In this document: in pieces, positions 17,423-26,450 of the stretch
How positions within the stretch are numbered: position 1 is the stretch's first letter
How the letters are laid out: every line of letters begins with the position of its first letter
Origin: Pseudotabrizicola sediminis
GTDB taxonomy: Bacteria; Pseudomonadota; Alphaproteobacteria; Rhodobacterales; Rhodobacteraceae
NCBI RefSeq assembly: GCF_004745575.1
Contig: NZ_RPEM01000006.1
Location: 92,471-156,470, forward strand
DNA: 64,000 nt
Direction of reading: 5' to 3'
Notes under the pieces: model-generated
Database searches by the model: none
The model's input: the letters and a program-made list of their open reading frames with translations, nothing else
Told to the model about the DNA's origin: nothing
Position numbers and translations under genes: made by a program

Positions 17423-20017
17423 TCACGCCAGCGAGCGCTGCACTTCCTCGCGTTCGAAAATCTCGATGACATCGCCAGGGCGGATGTCCTCGTAGCGTTC
17501 GAACGCCATGCCACATTCCTGGCCCGAAATCACTTCCTTCACTTCGTCCTTGAAGCGTTTCAGCGTCTTGAGCGTGCCTTCGTGGATCACAACCGAGTCG
17601 CGCAGCAGGCGAACCCCAGCAGACCGGCGCGCCACACCTTCGGTGACCAGACAGCCAGCCACCTGGCCAATGCCCGTGACCTTGAACACCTCTTTGATCT
17701 GCGCATAACCGATAAAGGTTTCGCGCACTTCGGCCTTCAGCAGGCCCGAGGCAGCGGCTTTGATGTCATCCACCAGATCATAGATGATCGAGTAATAGCG
17801 GATCTCGACCCCCTTCTGGTTCGCCGATTGCCGGGCCGAGGCATTGGCCCGCACGTTGAACCCGATGATCGGCGCGCCCGAGGCTTCGGCCAGACCCACG
17901 TCGGTATCGGTGATTGCACCCACACCATAGTGCAGGATACGAACGCGCACTTCATCGTTGCCGATCTTTTCAAGCGCCTGCACGATGGCTTCGGCAGAGC
18001 CCTGCACATCGGCTTTCACCAGAACCGGCAGTTCGGCCACAGACTGGTCAGCTTTGGCCTTGGCCATCAGCTGTTCCAGCGTGGTCGCAGCACCGGCAGC
18101 AGCGCGCTTGTCCTTGGTGGCCTTCTCGCGGTAGTCGGCGATTTCACGCGCCTGCGCCTCGGTTTCAACCACGTTCAGCGTGTCACCAGCTGATGGCGTG
18201 CCCGACAGGCCCAGCACTTCGACCGGAACCGAAGGCCCGGCTTCCAGCACGGTTTCGCCCTGATCGTTGATCAGCGCGCGCACCTTGCCCCACTGCTCGC
18301 CGACGACAAAGATGTCGCCTTTGCGCAGGGTGCCGTTCTGCACCAGAACCGTGGCCACGGGGCCACGACCCACATCCAGCTTGGCTTCGATCACCGCGCC
18401 CGAGGCTGCCCGCTTTGGGTTCGCCTTCAGCTCAAGGATTTCGGCCTGCAGCGCGATGGCTTCCAGCAGGTTATCGATACCCATGCCGGTTTTGGCAGAC
18501 AGTTCCACATCCTGCACATCGCCCGACATCGCCTCGACGACGATTTCATGCTGCAGAAGATCGGTCCGCACCTTGGTCGCATCCGCGCCGTGCTTGTCCA
18601 TCTTGTTGATGGCCACAATCAGCGGCACCTTTGCGGCGCGTGCGTGGTGGATCGCCTCAATCGTCTGCGGCATCACGGCATCATCTGCCGCGACCACCAG
18701 AATGACGATATCAGTCACACTCGCGCCACGGGCGCGCATGCTGGTAAAGGCGGCGTGGCCGGGGGTGTCAAGGAACGACACCAAAGCGCCGCTTGGCGTT
18801 TTCACCTGATAGGCACCGATGTGCTGGGTGATGCCACCTGCCTCGCCCGAAACCACATTCGCCTTGCGGATCGCATCCAGAAGCGAGGTTTTGCCGTGGT
18901 CGACATGGCCCATGATCGTGACGATCGCCGGGCGCGATTCCAGGTCTTCGTCCCGATCCTTGACCGAGTCGATCACCTGTTCCACGTCTGAATCAGACAC
19001 CCGCACCGCTTTGTGGCCGAATTCCTCGATCACCAATTCTGCGGTATCCGCATCGATGGGCTGGTTCATTGTGACCATCATGCCCATTTTCATCAGCGAC
19101 TTGACCACATCTGCCGCGCGCTCGGCCATACGGTTGGCCAATTCCGACACAACAATCGTTTCCGGCAGCTGCACATCGCGCACCTGCTTTTCGGGCTTCG
19201 CACCGAAACCCATAGCCTTCTGGCGAGCCTTTTCCTGCTTGCGCTTCATCGCGGCCAGGCTGCGCGTGCGGCCACCTTCGCCGTTCAGAGCTGCCGAAAG
19301 CGTCAGCTTGCCGCCACGGCGGTTGTCGTCGCCCTTGGCCTTGGCGCTGCGTTCGCGTTCTTCCCGCTCACGGTCAGTCTTGCGCTGCGGGGTCGGAGCA
19401 AGCGGCGCCTTGGCGGCAACGCCGCGCGGGCCGGTCGCATCCTGATTGCGGTTGGTCGGCGCATCGGCCGGAGCCGGTGTTGCCGGACCGGATTTTGCCT
19501 CGGCAGGCTTCTCGGACGACCGCGGGCGCGTGCCCAGAACATCGGCCTTGCGCTGTGCCGCCGCTGTGACACGGGCTTCCGCCTCGGCACGCGCGGCGCG
19601 GCCCTCTTCTTCAGCCTTCTGGCGCAGCGCCTCAAGCCGTTCGCGCTCTTCGCGCTCTTTCGTCTCAATCTCTTCGCGGCGACGCTGGCGATCTTCCTCG
19701 CGCTGACGCTCTTCTTCTGCGCGACGCTCGTTATCTGCCGTCTCACGGGCCTTGGCGGCACGCAAAGCGGTCAGACGACGCTCCATCTCGGCATCGGAAA
19801 TGCCTGCAGGCCGTTTTGCCGGATCCCCCAGATTGGGCGACCCTGTGCCCGTGCCTGCTGTCCCGGCTGCGCCCGGTTTAGTGGGAACGACCACGCGCTT
19901 GCGCTTCGTTTCAACCACGACGCTTTTCGTCCGGCCGTGGCTGAAGCTTTGCTTCACCTGACCGGAACGAGGTGCGCCACCCAAACCCAGGGGTTTTTTG
20001 CCGTCTGTATCGCTCAT
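17423..20017 (-). CDS. infB: translation initiation factor IF-2
   Basis: The GTPase that places initiator tRNA on the ribosome, 864 residues. The N-terminal third is a long charged Arg/Glu coiled region with Ala/Pro-rich linkers (about residues 80-260). An IF2-N module follows ([20 protein letters not shown]). GTPase motifs are [34 protein letters not shown] and NKMDK. The C-terminal domains end [13 protein letters not shown]. The ATG overlaps the stop of the upstream ylxR/L7Ae gene (ATGA), as in many rimP-nusA-infB operons. rbfA, often next, is not found downstream here. Confidence 0.98.
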   Translation of the reverse strand: MSDTDGKKPLGLGGAPRSGQVKQSFSHGRTKSVVVETKRKRVVVPTKPGAAGTAGTGTGSPNLGDPAKRPAGISDAEMERRLTALRAAKARETADNERRAEEERQREEDRQRRREEIETKEREERERLEALRQKAEEEGRAARAEAEARVTAAAQRKADVLGTRPRSSEKPAEAKSGPATPAPADAPTNRNQDATGPRGVAAKAPLAPTPQRKTDREREERERSAKAKGDDNRRGGKLTLSAALNGEGGRTRSLAAMKRKQEKARQKAMGFGAKPEKQVRDVQLPETIVVSELANRMAERAADVVKSLMKMGMMVTMNQPIDADTAELVIEEFGHKAVRVSDSDVEQVIDSVKDRDEDLESRPAIVTIMGHVDHGKTSLLDAIRKANVVSGEAGGITQHIGAYQVKTPSGALVSFLDTPGHAAFTSMRARGASVTDIVILVVAADDAVMPQTIEAIHHARAAKVPLIVAINKMDKHGADATKVRTDLLQHEIVVEAMSGDVQDVELSAKTGMGIDNLLEAIALQAEILELKANPKRAASGAVIEAKLDVGRGPVATVLVQNGTLRKGDIFVVGEQWGKVRALINDQGETVLEAGPSVPVEVLGLSGTPSAGDTLNVVETEAQAREIADYREKATKDKRAAAGAATTLEQLMAKAKADQSVAELPVLVKADVQGSAEAIVQALEKIGNDEVRVRILHYGVGAITDTDVGLAEASGAPIIGFNVRANASARQSANQKGVEIRYYSIIYDLVDDIKAAASGLLKAEVRETFIGYAQIKEVFKVTGIGQVAGCLVTEGVARRSAGVRLLRDSVVIHEGTLKTLKRFKDEVKEVISGQECGMAFERYEDIRPGDVIEIFEREEVQRSLA

Positions 20018-20658
20018 GCGTCCTTCGTATCCTTCCCGGCGATCTCGTCGCCGACCTGCTTGCCATCTGCCCTACGCAGTCCGACAAGCCTTGCCGCTTC
20101 CTCTACAACACGGTTGTTGAGTCCACCAGCCGCAAGCGCGGCGTGTATCGCACGTTCGCGACTGAATGCCAAACCCATTTCCCCTGCTGTCAGGCAGGAA
20201 ATCAGCGATTCTGGCCCATTTGGCGGTCGAAGCTTTTCTTTGCCGCGTTCAGAACCGTCACTGGCCTGAATCAGCGTTCGTGCCTGACCCTTGATCAGCC
20301 AGTCCTTAACTTTTTCGTAGCCGCAAATCGCGTCACCGGCTTTGCGTCCAAGGGATATAAGGTCGATGACCCGCTGCACCAAGAGCCGTTCCACCAGATC
20401 CGGCAGATCATCCGCAACCTTCACCGGTTGCCGGGCCGCGCGCGAGAACAGGTTCTTCTTCACCGCCTTGGTCAGAGCGTCCCGGTCCGCCGCAACATAT
20501 ATGCCACGCCCGGGCAACCGCGCCAGAATATCCGGCACGATCATATCCTCTGGCCCCAGCACAAAGCGAATCAACCCCGCTTTCGGCTGGCTTTCCCCGG
20601 AAACGATGCACTTGCGTTCCGGATCATCAGGCGATGTCTTCTGGCCGCCACGCGTCAT
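20014..20658 (-). CDS. YlxR/DUF448 domain fused to L7Ae-like RNA-binding domain
   Basis: A 214-residue nucleic-acid-binding protein. The N-terminal YlxR domain is seen in [18 protein letters not shown] and the [11 protein letters not shown] loop (about residues 16-70). An L7Ae/L30e-like domain follows from about residue 90 ([20 protein letters not shown]). In Gram-positives these are often two adjacent genes (ylxR and ylxQ); here they are fused, which I believe is usual in Alphaproteobacteria. Its position between nusA and infB supports a role with transcription or ribosomes. It overlaps infB by four bases. Confidence 0.9.
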   Translation of the reverse strand: MTRGGQKTSPDDPERKCIVSGESQPKAGLIRFVLGPEDMIVPDILARLPGRGIYVAADRDALTKAVKKNLFSRAARQPVKVADDLPDLVERLLVQRVIDLISLGRKAGDAICGYEKVKDWLIKGQARTLIQASDGSERGKEKLRPPNGPESLISCLTAGEMGLAFSRERAIHAALAAGGLNNRVVEEAARLVGLRRADGKQVGDEIAGKDTKDA

Positions 20659-20681
20659 GCGCGTTGCTCCGAGGCCTGAGA

Positions 20682-22289
20682 TCAGGCCCCGGCCTCCGCG
20701 GCTTCGGCGTCATCTTCTGCCGGGTCCATGTCGGTCGGGTCCACCCAACCCAGCATGACGCGTGCCGTCATCACCAGGGTCTGGGCTTCTTCCAGGCTCA
20801 CGTCGAATGTCTCCAGAATACCATCGTCCTTCTTGCGCTGACCGTTTTCCGTGGTCCAGCCGCCGGCCAGTTCCCAGTCGGCGCAGGTTGCAAAATCTTC
20901 CAGCGTCTTGATGCCGTCCTTGGCAAGCGCCTCCAGCATCTGCGGGGTCAGGCCTTCAAAGTTGATCAGGCTTTCTTCCATACCCATACCGCGGGCGGTT
21001 TCCAGCGCCTTGCGGGCCTGCTCTTCCAGATTGTCACGGGCGCGCGCCTGCAATTCGGCTGCCGTGCCTTCGTCGAACCCGTCGATGGACAACAGCTCGT
21101 CCAGCTCGACGTAAGCCACTTCTTCCAGATTGGTGAAGCCTTCGGCCACCAGCAGCTGTGCCATCATCTCGTCCACATCCAGCGCATCCATGAACAGTTT
21201 GGTGCGTTCGGCGAATTCGGCCTGACGACGGGCCGATTCTTCGGCCTCGGTCATGATGTCGATGTCCAGCCCGGTCAGCTGGCTGGCCAGACGCACGTTC
21301 TGGCCCCGGCGTCCGATGGCCAGCGACAGCTGTTCATCAGGCACCACAACTTCGATCTTGCCGGCCTCTTCGTCGATCACCACCTTCGACACTTCGGCAG
21401 GCTGCAACGCGTTCACAAGGAAGGTCGCCTGATCCTGATTCCACGGAATGATGTCGATCTTTTCGCCCTGCAGCTCGTTCACCACCGCCTGAACCCGGCT
21501 GCCGCGCATACCAACGCAGGCACCCACCGGGTCGATGGAGTTGTCATAGCTGATGACGGCGATCTTGGCGCGCGACCCCGGGTCACGGGCGACAGCCTTG
21601 ATCTCGATGATGCCATCATAGATTTCCGGCACTTCCATCTTGAACAGCTCGGCCATGAACTGCGGGTCGGTGCGCGACAGGAAAATCTGCGGGCCGCGCG
21701 GTTCGCGGCGCACGTCCTTGATGAAGCAGCGGATCCGGTCGCCGATGCGGTAAGCTTCGCGGCCGATTTTTTCGTTCCGGCGCAAGATGCCTTCGCCGCG
21801 GCCCACGTCGACAATGACGTTGCCGTATTCCTCGCGCTTGACGACGCCGTTAATGATCGTGCCCTTGCGGTCGCGGAATTCTTCAAACTGACGGTCACGC
21901 TCGGCCTCGCGCACACGCTGCAACAGCACCTGCTTGCCCGATTGCGCCGCGATCCGGCCCAGATCGACCGGCGGAACCTCGTCGATCACCTCGTCGCCGA
22001 TCTGCGGGTCGGCAAGGTAGTTCTTGGCCTGTTTCACGGTCAGTTGCGCGTGGTGATTCTCGATCAGCTCGTCTTCCATCACCGTCCGCACACGGGCAAA
22101 GGTGGCGCGACCGGTCTTGCGGTCAATGTTGACGCGGATATCCAGTTCCGACCCGTAGCGCGACTTCGCGGCCCGGGCGAGCGTTTCTTCCATCGCCTGG
22201 ATCACCAGATCCGGGTCGATCATCTTCTCGCGCGCCACCGCTTCGGCGGTCTGGAGAAGTTCAAGCTGGTTGGCAGAGGTAATCGCCAT
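20682..22289 (-). CDS. nusA: transcription termination/antitermination factor NusA
   Basis: A 535-residue RNA polymerase-binding factor controlling pausing, termination and antitermination. The N-terminal polymerase-binding domain begins MAITSANQLELLQTAEAVAREK. An S1 domain follows (about 135-200, IINGVVKREEYGNVIVDVGR). The KH domains contain DPVGACVGMRGSRVQAVVNE and LAIGRRGQNVRLA. The C-terminal helical repeats include LLSIDGFDEGTAAELQARA and an acidic tail. It lies 16 bp downstream of rimP and 23 bp upstream of the ylxR gene on the same strand. Confidence 0.98.
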   Translation of the reverse strand: MAITSANQLELLQTAEAVAREKMIDPDLVIQAMEETLARAAKSRYGSELDIRVNIDRKTGRATFARVRTVMEDELIENHHAQLTVKQAKNYLADPQIGDEVIDEVPPVDLGRIAAQSGKQVLLQRVREAERDRQFEEFRDRKGTIINGVVKREEYGNVIVDVGRGEGILRRNEKIGREAYRIGDRIRCFIKDVRREPRGPQIFLSRTDPQFMAELFKMEVPEIYDGIIEIKAVARDPGSRAKIAVISYDNSIDPVGACVGMRGSRVQAVVNELQGEKIDIIPWNQDQATFLVNALQPAEVSKVVIDEEAGKIEVVVPDEQLSLAIGRRGQNVRLASQLTGLDIDIMTEAEESARRQAEFAERTKLFMDALDVDEMMAQLLVAEGFTNLEEVAYVELDELLSIDGFDEGTAAELQARARDNLEEQARKALETARGMGMEESLINFEGLTPQMLEALAKDGIKTLEDFATCADWELAGGWTTENGQRKKDDGILETFDVSLEEAQTLVMTARVMLGWVDPTDMDPAEDDAEAAEAGA

Positions 22290-22305
22290 CGGTCAACTCC
22301 CGGTC

Positions 22306-22911
22306 TTAGTGTTTTGTTTCTTCGGCGGGGTCTTCTTCCTCGCCTTCGGATTGGTCAATCTCGTCGAAATCCGCTTCGTCGAACGTGCCGCTGGCCTTTT
22401 TCTGGCGCAGCATCTCGGCGATCAGGTCATCGGTCAGAATCAGCTTGGCATCAGACAGCCAGTCGAACCGCAGCCCGATGGTTACTTCTTCGCCGTGTTC
22501 CTCGATCTGGATCAGGACTTCCTCATCCTCAACCCCAGCCAACGCGCCCTTGAACCGGCGGCGGCCATCGATCAGTTCGGTCGTCTCGATCCGGGCTTCC
22601 CAACCCTTCCACATCTCGAAATCCTTGAGCCGCGTCAGCGGGCGGTCGATCCCGGGCGAGGAAACTTCAAGGACGTAATTTTCTTCAACCGGGTCTTCGA
22701 CATCCAGCACCGCAGAAACAGCGGTGGAAATCGTGGCGCAATCCTCGACGATGATCCCGCCATCCGGCCGGTCCGCCATGATCTGAAGGATGCGCGTCTT
22801 GCCACCCATCAGGCGCACGCGCACCAGTTCGAACCCCAGCCCCTCGATCACGGGGGTGATGATGCCGGCAAGGCGACGGTCGATGGCGGTTTTGGCGATA
22901 AGGTCTGACAT
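22306..22911 (-). CDS. rimP: ribosome maturation factor RimP
   Basis: A 201-residue factor for 30S subunit maturation. The family core is clear: [32 protein letters not shown] and [20 protein letters not shown]. The C-terminus is extended by an acidic tail ([14 protein letters not shown]). It is the first gene of the rimP-nusA-ylxR-infB operon. The ribosome site before the ATG is weak: GGAA lies about 16 nt upstream, right next to the U-tract of a terminator-like hairpin, so its translation and transcription may be controlled together. Confidence 0.96.
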   Translation of the reverse strand: MSDLIAKTAIDRRLAGIITPVIEGLGFELVRVRLMGGKTRILQIMADRPDGGIIVEDCATISTAVSAVLDVEDPVEENYVLEVSSPGIDRPLTRLKDFEMWKGWEARIETTELIDGRRRFKGALAGVEDEEVLIQIEEHGEEVTIGLRFDWLSDAKLILTDDLIAEMLRQKKASGTFDEADFDEIDQSEGEEEDPAEETKH

Positions 22912-22931
22912 GAGATTCAGGTATGGGTTCC

Positions 22932-22960
22932 AAAAACGAAAAACGGGCCAAGCGGCCCGC
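22932..22960 (-). terminator. attenuator-like intrinsic terminator in the rimP leader
   Basis: On the minus strand CGGGCC and GGCCCG pair around GCTT (22944-22959), followed by TTTTTCGTTTTT. It ends 20 nt before the rimP ATG and points into the operon, so polymerase from any promoter further upstream must read through it. Another short hairpin (TTCGGG with CCCGAA) lies just upstream at about 22979-22997. Confidence 0.75.
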
Positions 22961-23012
22961 GAAACTTCTTTCGGTAGCTTCGGGTGTGGACCCCGAAACC
23001 GCTGTTGAGATA

Positions 23013-23041
23013 TACCTAAACGTGAATCTCAGCTCTTGCAA
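23013..23041 (-). promoter_or_regulatory. candidate promoter of the rimP-nusA-infB operon
   Basis: On the minus strand TTGCAA (23041-23036) and TAGGTA (23018-23013) are separated by 17 bp. The -10 is a poor match, so this is tentative. It would give a leader of about 90 nt that contains the attenuator-like hairpin. Confidence 0.33.
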
Positions 23042-23085
23042 GGACCAATGGCGGGAAAGCACCCGGCTGATAACCGCAGAGTGAA

Positions 23086-23109
23086 GAAGGCCCGCCGGAG
23101 CGGGCCTTC
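23086..23109 (-). terminator. terminator of the exopolysaccharide cluster
   Basis: GAAGGCCCGC (23086-23095) pairs with GCGGGCCTTC (23100-23109) around CGGA, a perfect 10-bp stem. It lies 31 bp after the stop of the YjbE-like gene. The T content after the stem is low (TTC), so efficiency is uncertain. Confidence 0.68.
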
Positions 23110-23140
23110 GACTTCAGGAAAAGCGCTGCGTGGCCAAGTG

Positions 23141-23485
23141 TCAGTGGCTACCCGAAGACGAGTTTGCCGCTGCGAGAGCACCCGCAGCAGCTACGAGTCC
23201 GCCAATTGCTGCGATAGTCCCAAGCCCACCAAGGGCCCCTCCCATCCCGACGAGTCCGGCTGCCCCTCCCATCCCGGCTCCGCCCACCCCGGCTCCGGCT
23301 GCAGCAGCACCTGACCCCCCGGTACCAGCACCAGCACCGACGCCTGCGCCTTGGGTCGACACATGCAGCGTGTTCGCGCGAAGGACGATAATTGCATCGC
23401 CGTCACTGGCTATATCCGCCGCCGAAGCGATGGTGGCCGTTGCGGCAAACGCGAGGGCGGTTGTGAATGCGGTAAAACGCGACAT
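23141..23485 (-). CDS. small secreted Gly/Ala-rich protein, YjbE-like
   Basis: A 114-residue exported protein. Residues 1-22 form a signal peptide ending TIASA. The mature part starts ADIASDGDAIIVLRAN and continues as a low-complexity Gly/Ala tract (GAGVGAGAGTGGSG, GGAGMGGAAGLVGMGG) ending SSSGSH. I chose the ATG at 23483-23485 after GGAGAG. By position beside YjbF and YjbH, and by size and composition, it corresponds to YjbE, the small product of the E. coli yjbEFGH exopolysaccharide operon; direct sequence similarity is weak. The role of YjbE is unknown. Confidence 0.68.
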   Translation of the reverse strand: MSRFTAFTTALAFAATATIASAADIASDGDAIIVLRANTLHVSTQGAGVGAGAGTGGSGAAAAGAGVGGAGMGGAAGLVGMGGALGGLGTIAAIGGLVAAAGALAAANSSSGSH

Positions 23486-23568
23486 CGTTACTCTCCACTT
23501 TGAGTTGATTGGTCTTGAAAGCACCATAGTACAGGCCGCTGCTCGTCCGAAGACATTTATCGTTAAAA

Positions 23569-24213
23569 TCACTGCCTAACATCTTCAATGGTCAGAAAGC
23601 CAACGTCAGGGCTGATCCATTGTCTTGATTTGCGCAGGCTTTCATCATCAGAGATCCAGTAGTCATTGGCAAAACGCATCCCGTCCGCCGTGCAGGATTC
23701 AATGACATGCGTGGCCTGATAAGCTAGCTCCACAACGTCGATGGTTTCCCTGCCAACGGTCCGGAACGTGCAGGCATATGTGGTCTGCACTGCCTGATCT
23801 TCCCCGTTCAGCAGGGTGTGAACCCTGACATGGGCCTGCCCGTCGCGGCGCGGTGAGATGCCCGGCACATCTGCCGCCATAAGATCGGCCCCGAAACCGC
23901 GCGTCGCCAAGATCACCCCGTTGCGGAACGACAGGGTGATGTCATCCACCGAAGACCACGTTGCCACGCCGCGATTGGTCTGGATTTCGGCAATCAGCGC
24001 CTTTTGTTCCCGGCTGTCGATGGTGACCAGCATCACCGGGGTCAGCACCTGCGCAAGCAGCGCCCGGGTGATGGGAGGCGGGGCCGGTGGCTTCGCCATG
24101 CCGGGAAGGGAGCCCGCGATTGTCCGGACCATCGAGACAGAATGGGGCGGGTCAGAACCGCATGACGCCAAGACCATCACTGCCAGCAGGCCAGACCAAA
24201 GGGCGCGCTTCAT
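23569..24213 (-). CDS. YjbF/GfcB family lipoprotein
   Basis: A 214-residue outer-membrane-type lipoprotein. The signal sequence ends in the lipobox LASC with Cys18 as the lipid site. The mature domain (LARVTPV-like ALLAQVLTPVMLVTID, then TWSSVDDITLSFRNGVILATRGFG) fits the group 4 capsule/YjbF family. The start at 24211-24213 overlaps the yjbH stop as ATGA, which settles it over an ATG six codons earlier. It is co-transcribed with yjbH and the YjbE-like gene and probably helps export a polysaccharide. Confidence 0.84.
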   Translation of the reverse strand: MKRALWSGLLAVMVLASCGSDPPHSVSMVRTIAGSLPGMAKPPAPPPITRALLAQVLTPVMLVTIDSREQKALIAEIQTNRGVATWSSVDDITLSFRNGVILATRGFGADLMAADVPGISPRRDGQAHVRVHTLLNGEDQAVQTTYACTFRTVGRETIDVVELAYQATHVIESCTADGMRFANDYWISDDESLRKSRQWISPDVGFLTIEDVRQ

Positions 24214-26450
24214 TTCCAGAATCGCTCCCATTGTTCGCTCAGCCCGTCAGCGCGGTAACCGCGCACTGATTCGTACAGGCGTCCTTCAACCTCCAACCGG
24301 CGGCCACCGTCGCGGCCAAAGGGCCGCAAGGTGATGTCCCGATGCTGGTTGCTGGGCCTGCCCAGCAGCGAGGCCATGGGAATGTCGACCGTGATGCCCT
24401 TGTCGAACGACCCGCTGCCAAAATCCTCTGCCGATACATTGGTCTTGGTCATGAAGGCCCCGACTTTCCAGCCATTGTCGAATTCGCGCCGGACAGACAA
24501 CGTGGCCCCCACATCGCCGGCCAGGTAACGGCCGACATCGACCTGAACATGGAAGTCATTGGCCAGCTTGTAATAGCCTGACAGGTGCCCGGTAAGGATG
24601 CGATAGCTGTCACGCGCACCGCAGGCCGCCGTGGTCAGATCCGGCGTGCAGCTGTCCGTCTCATACATCGCTGCCGGAAGGGAAAAGCCGAACTGCTGAT
24701 CCGGCGACCGTTGAGCGGTATAGTTGACCTCTGCCCCGATCGCCCAACGGCCGTTGGTTGGCAACCACAACACCTCGGTCGACACCCCGCCAAACATCCG
24801 TTCCAGATAGCCAAGCGAGACACGGCCATAAAGCTCGGGCGACAGCTTGCGATAAGCCGTCAGCGACAGATTGGTAAGCGCCGGATCACCATCGCGGTCA
24901 TAGAAGTAATTCGCCGACCGCACCGGGTGCAACCGCCCCCGCGAAGGCAAGGGCGGGCGATCATCCAGTGTGCTGAACACGTATTTTGACACCGCCCCGT
25001 TCAGCACCAACCCCGGTGCCAATTCATAGCGCCCGGTCAATTCCAGCCCCACGCCGATCTTGAACGGCGCTGTCTGATCAAACACGCGCGTCCGCCCCGT
25101 CGGGCCAAGCGACCAGGAAAAATTCGGATACGCCTGCGGGTCGCGGAATCCGTCTGCGAGCACTGCAGGGGCCGACAGAATCTGCGCCCGCGACAAGCTC
25201 TTCGCACCGGCCGCAGTGTCAAATTCCAGCGTTTCGATACCTGCACGCTGCACCACAACCTGCGACACCGGCATGCCGTTGACCATCGGCACAATCACAA
25301 ACTGTTCGACCGAAGCCGGGGCAACATGTGTCAGCGCCCGCGCCGTGCGCCCCACCGCCTGCGCCTTTGCATCCACGTCGATGTTACGGATGCTGACATG
25401 CGCCGTTGCACCGTCAAACCGCAGCGATTCCACCTGAACCCCGTCTTTGGCAAGCCGCCGATCCAGACGCGTGCGCAACGCTTTTTGCGTGTCGTTCTCC
25501 CCCAGCCAGCTGGTCGACCAGGCGTCAGGGTCCGCCCCGCGCGACGGACGCGGCTGCACCGGGTCGGGAGCCGAAGAGGCAACGCCACCGCCTGGCCGCC
25601 GTTTTGGATTCAGGCTGAAATGCGCGGCAACACCGACTTCGCTGCCGTACAAGTAATAGGCCCCCAGACGCACAGACTCGTTGCGCTGATATTCGATGCC
25701 CAGGTTGAACGGGCTGCGGCGGTCAAACGTGCCGCGCCGGTCGGCCTCCTCGTGGTATGCATCCGAAGAATACTCGGCTTTTGCCGTCCATTGATCGGTG
25801 ATCTGCCATTCCACCCCGGCAAACGGGGCGGCTGGGCCCCGGAACCACTGGCCGAAGTTGAAATTGCCGCCCTTCCCCACATCCAGCGCGGGCCGGTCAC
25901 CAAACGGGCTGCCGATGGATTGATAGCTGCCCAACCGCCCCCAACCCAGACCGACCGACACCTTCACATCCGGCATGACATGCTTGGTCGCGACCACATA
26001 TTCTCCTGCGATCACCCCAGTTCCCACAAAGTCCTGCAGGCCGAAGGTAAGGGCCGGGTGGTAGCGGCCTTCGTCTACAATCTGGTAGCGCAAATCGAAC
26101 GATCGGTCGTAATAGGTATCGAACTGGTTCACCCCCGCGCAGCACAGCACCTTGTTCCAGTCACGGATACCAAGGAACCGAAAGCTTCCCGAAAGGCGTG
26201 GGGCGATCTGAAAGCTCAGCATTGTCCGGCTGACGGGTCCAAAATGACTGGTTGAAAACGACAGCATTCCATCCGGCTGCATCTCGGCAGAGGGCATGTC
26301 GATCAACCCGGTCGCCCCGTACAGGTTCAGTGTCGCCCGCGTTTCTGCCTGCATCGGCGACACGGCAAGGATGGCCATCACTGCAAGCGCCACACCTCTC
26401 ATCGGGCACCGCACCCCGATCTTTTGCGGCCAAGTGAAGCTGCCGAGCAT
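24210..26450 (-). CDS. YjbH family outer-membrane exopolysaccharide protein
   Basis: A 746-residue exported protein. Signal-like sequence MRGVALAVMAILAVSP is followed by ETRATLNLYGATGLIDMPSAEMQPDG, characteristic of YjbH, and a long beta-rich region suggesting one or two outer-membrane barrels (LNGAVSKYVFSTLDDRP, INYTAQRSPDQQF-like segments). The ATG at 26448-26450 overlaps the capD-like TGA (TGATG) and has AGGG at good spacing; an in-frame ATG at 26402 would give a more compact signal peptide. YjbH is thought to act at the outer membrane in exopolysaccharide production. Confidence 0.84.
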   Translation of the reverse strand: MLGSFTWPQKIGVRCPMRGVALAVMAILAVSPMQAETRATLNLYGATGLIDMPSAEMQPDGMLSFSTSHFGPVSRTMLSFQIAPRLSGSFRFLGIRDWNKVLCCAGVNQFDTYYDRSFDLRYQIVDEGRYHPALTFGLQDFVGTGVIAGEYVVATKHVMPDVKVSVGLGWGRLGSYQSIGSPFGDRPALDVGKGGNFNFGQWFRGPAAPFAGVEWQITDQWTAKAEYSSDAYHEEADRRGTFDRRSPFNLGIEYQRNESVRLGAYYLYGSEVGVAAHFSLNPKRRPGGGVASSAPDPVQPRPSRGADPDAWSTSWLGENDTQKALRTRLDRRLAKDGVQVESLRFDGATAHVSIRNIDVDAKAQAVGRTARALTHVAPASVEQFVIVPMVNGMPVSQVVVQRAGIETLEFDTAAGAKSLSRAQILSAPAVLADGFRDPQAYPNFSWSLGPTGRTRVFDQTAPFKIGVGLELTGRYELAPGLVLNGAVSKYVFSTLDDRPPLPSRGRLHPVRSANYFYDRDGDPALTNLSLTAYRKLSPELYGRVSLGYLERMFGGVSTEVLWLPTNGRWAIGAEVNYTAQRSPDQQFGFSLPAAMYETDSCTPDLTTAACGARDSYRILTGHLSGYYKLANDFHVQVDVGRYLAGDVGATLSVRREFDNGWKVGAFMTKTNVSAEDFGSGSFDKGITVDIPMASLLGRPSNQHRDITLRPFGRDGGRRLEVEGRLYESVRGYRADGLSEQWERFWK

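Noticed and set aside
20634-22553. An open plus-strand frame of over 600 codons opposite nusA and part of rimP.
   Set aside because: nusA and rimP are unmistakable on the minus strand; the plus frame is a codon-bias shadow.
22912-23140. A tRNA upstream of rimP, as in E. coli (metY).
   Set aside because: I looked on both strands and found no T-loop GTTCRA box, no acceptor pairing and no CCA end; only hairpins and the terminator are present.
23160-23345. DNA-level tandem repeats within the YjbE-like gene.
   Set aside because: The repetitiveness follows from Gly/Ala codons with varied third positions, so it is protein low complexity and not a DNA repeat.
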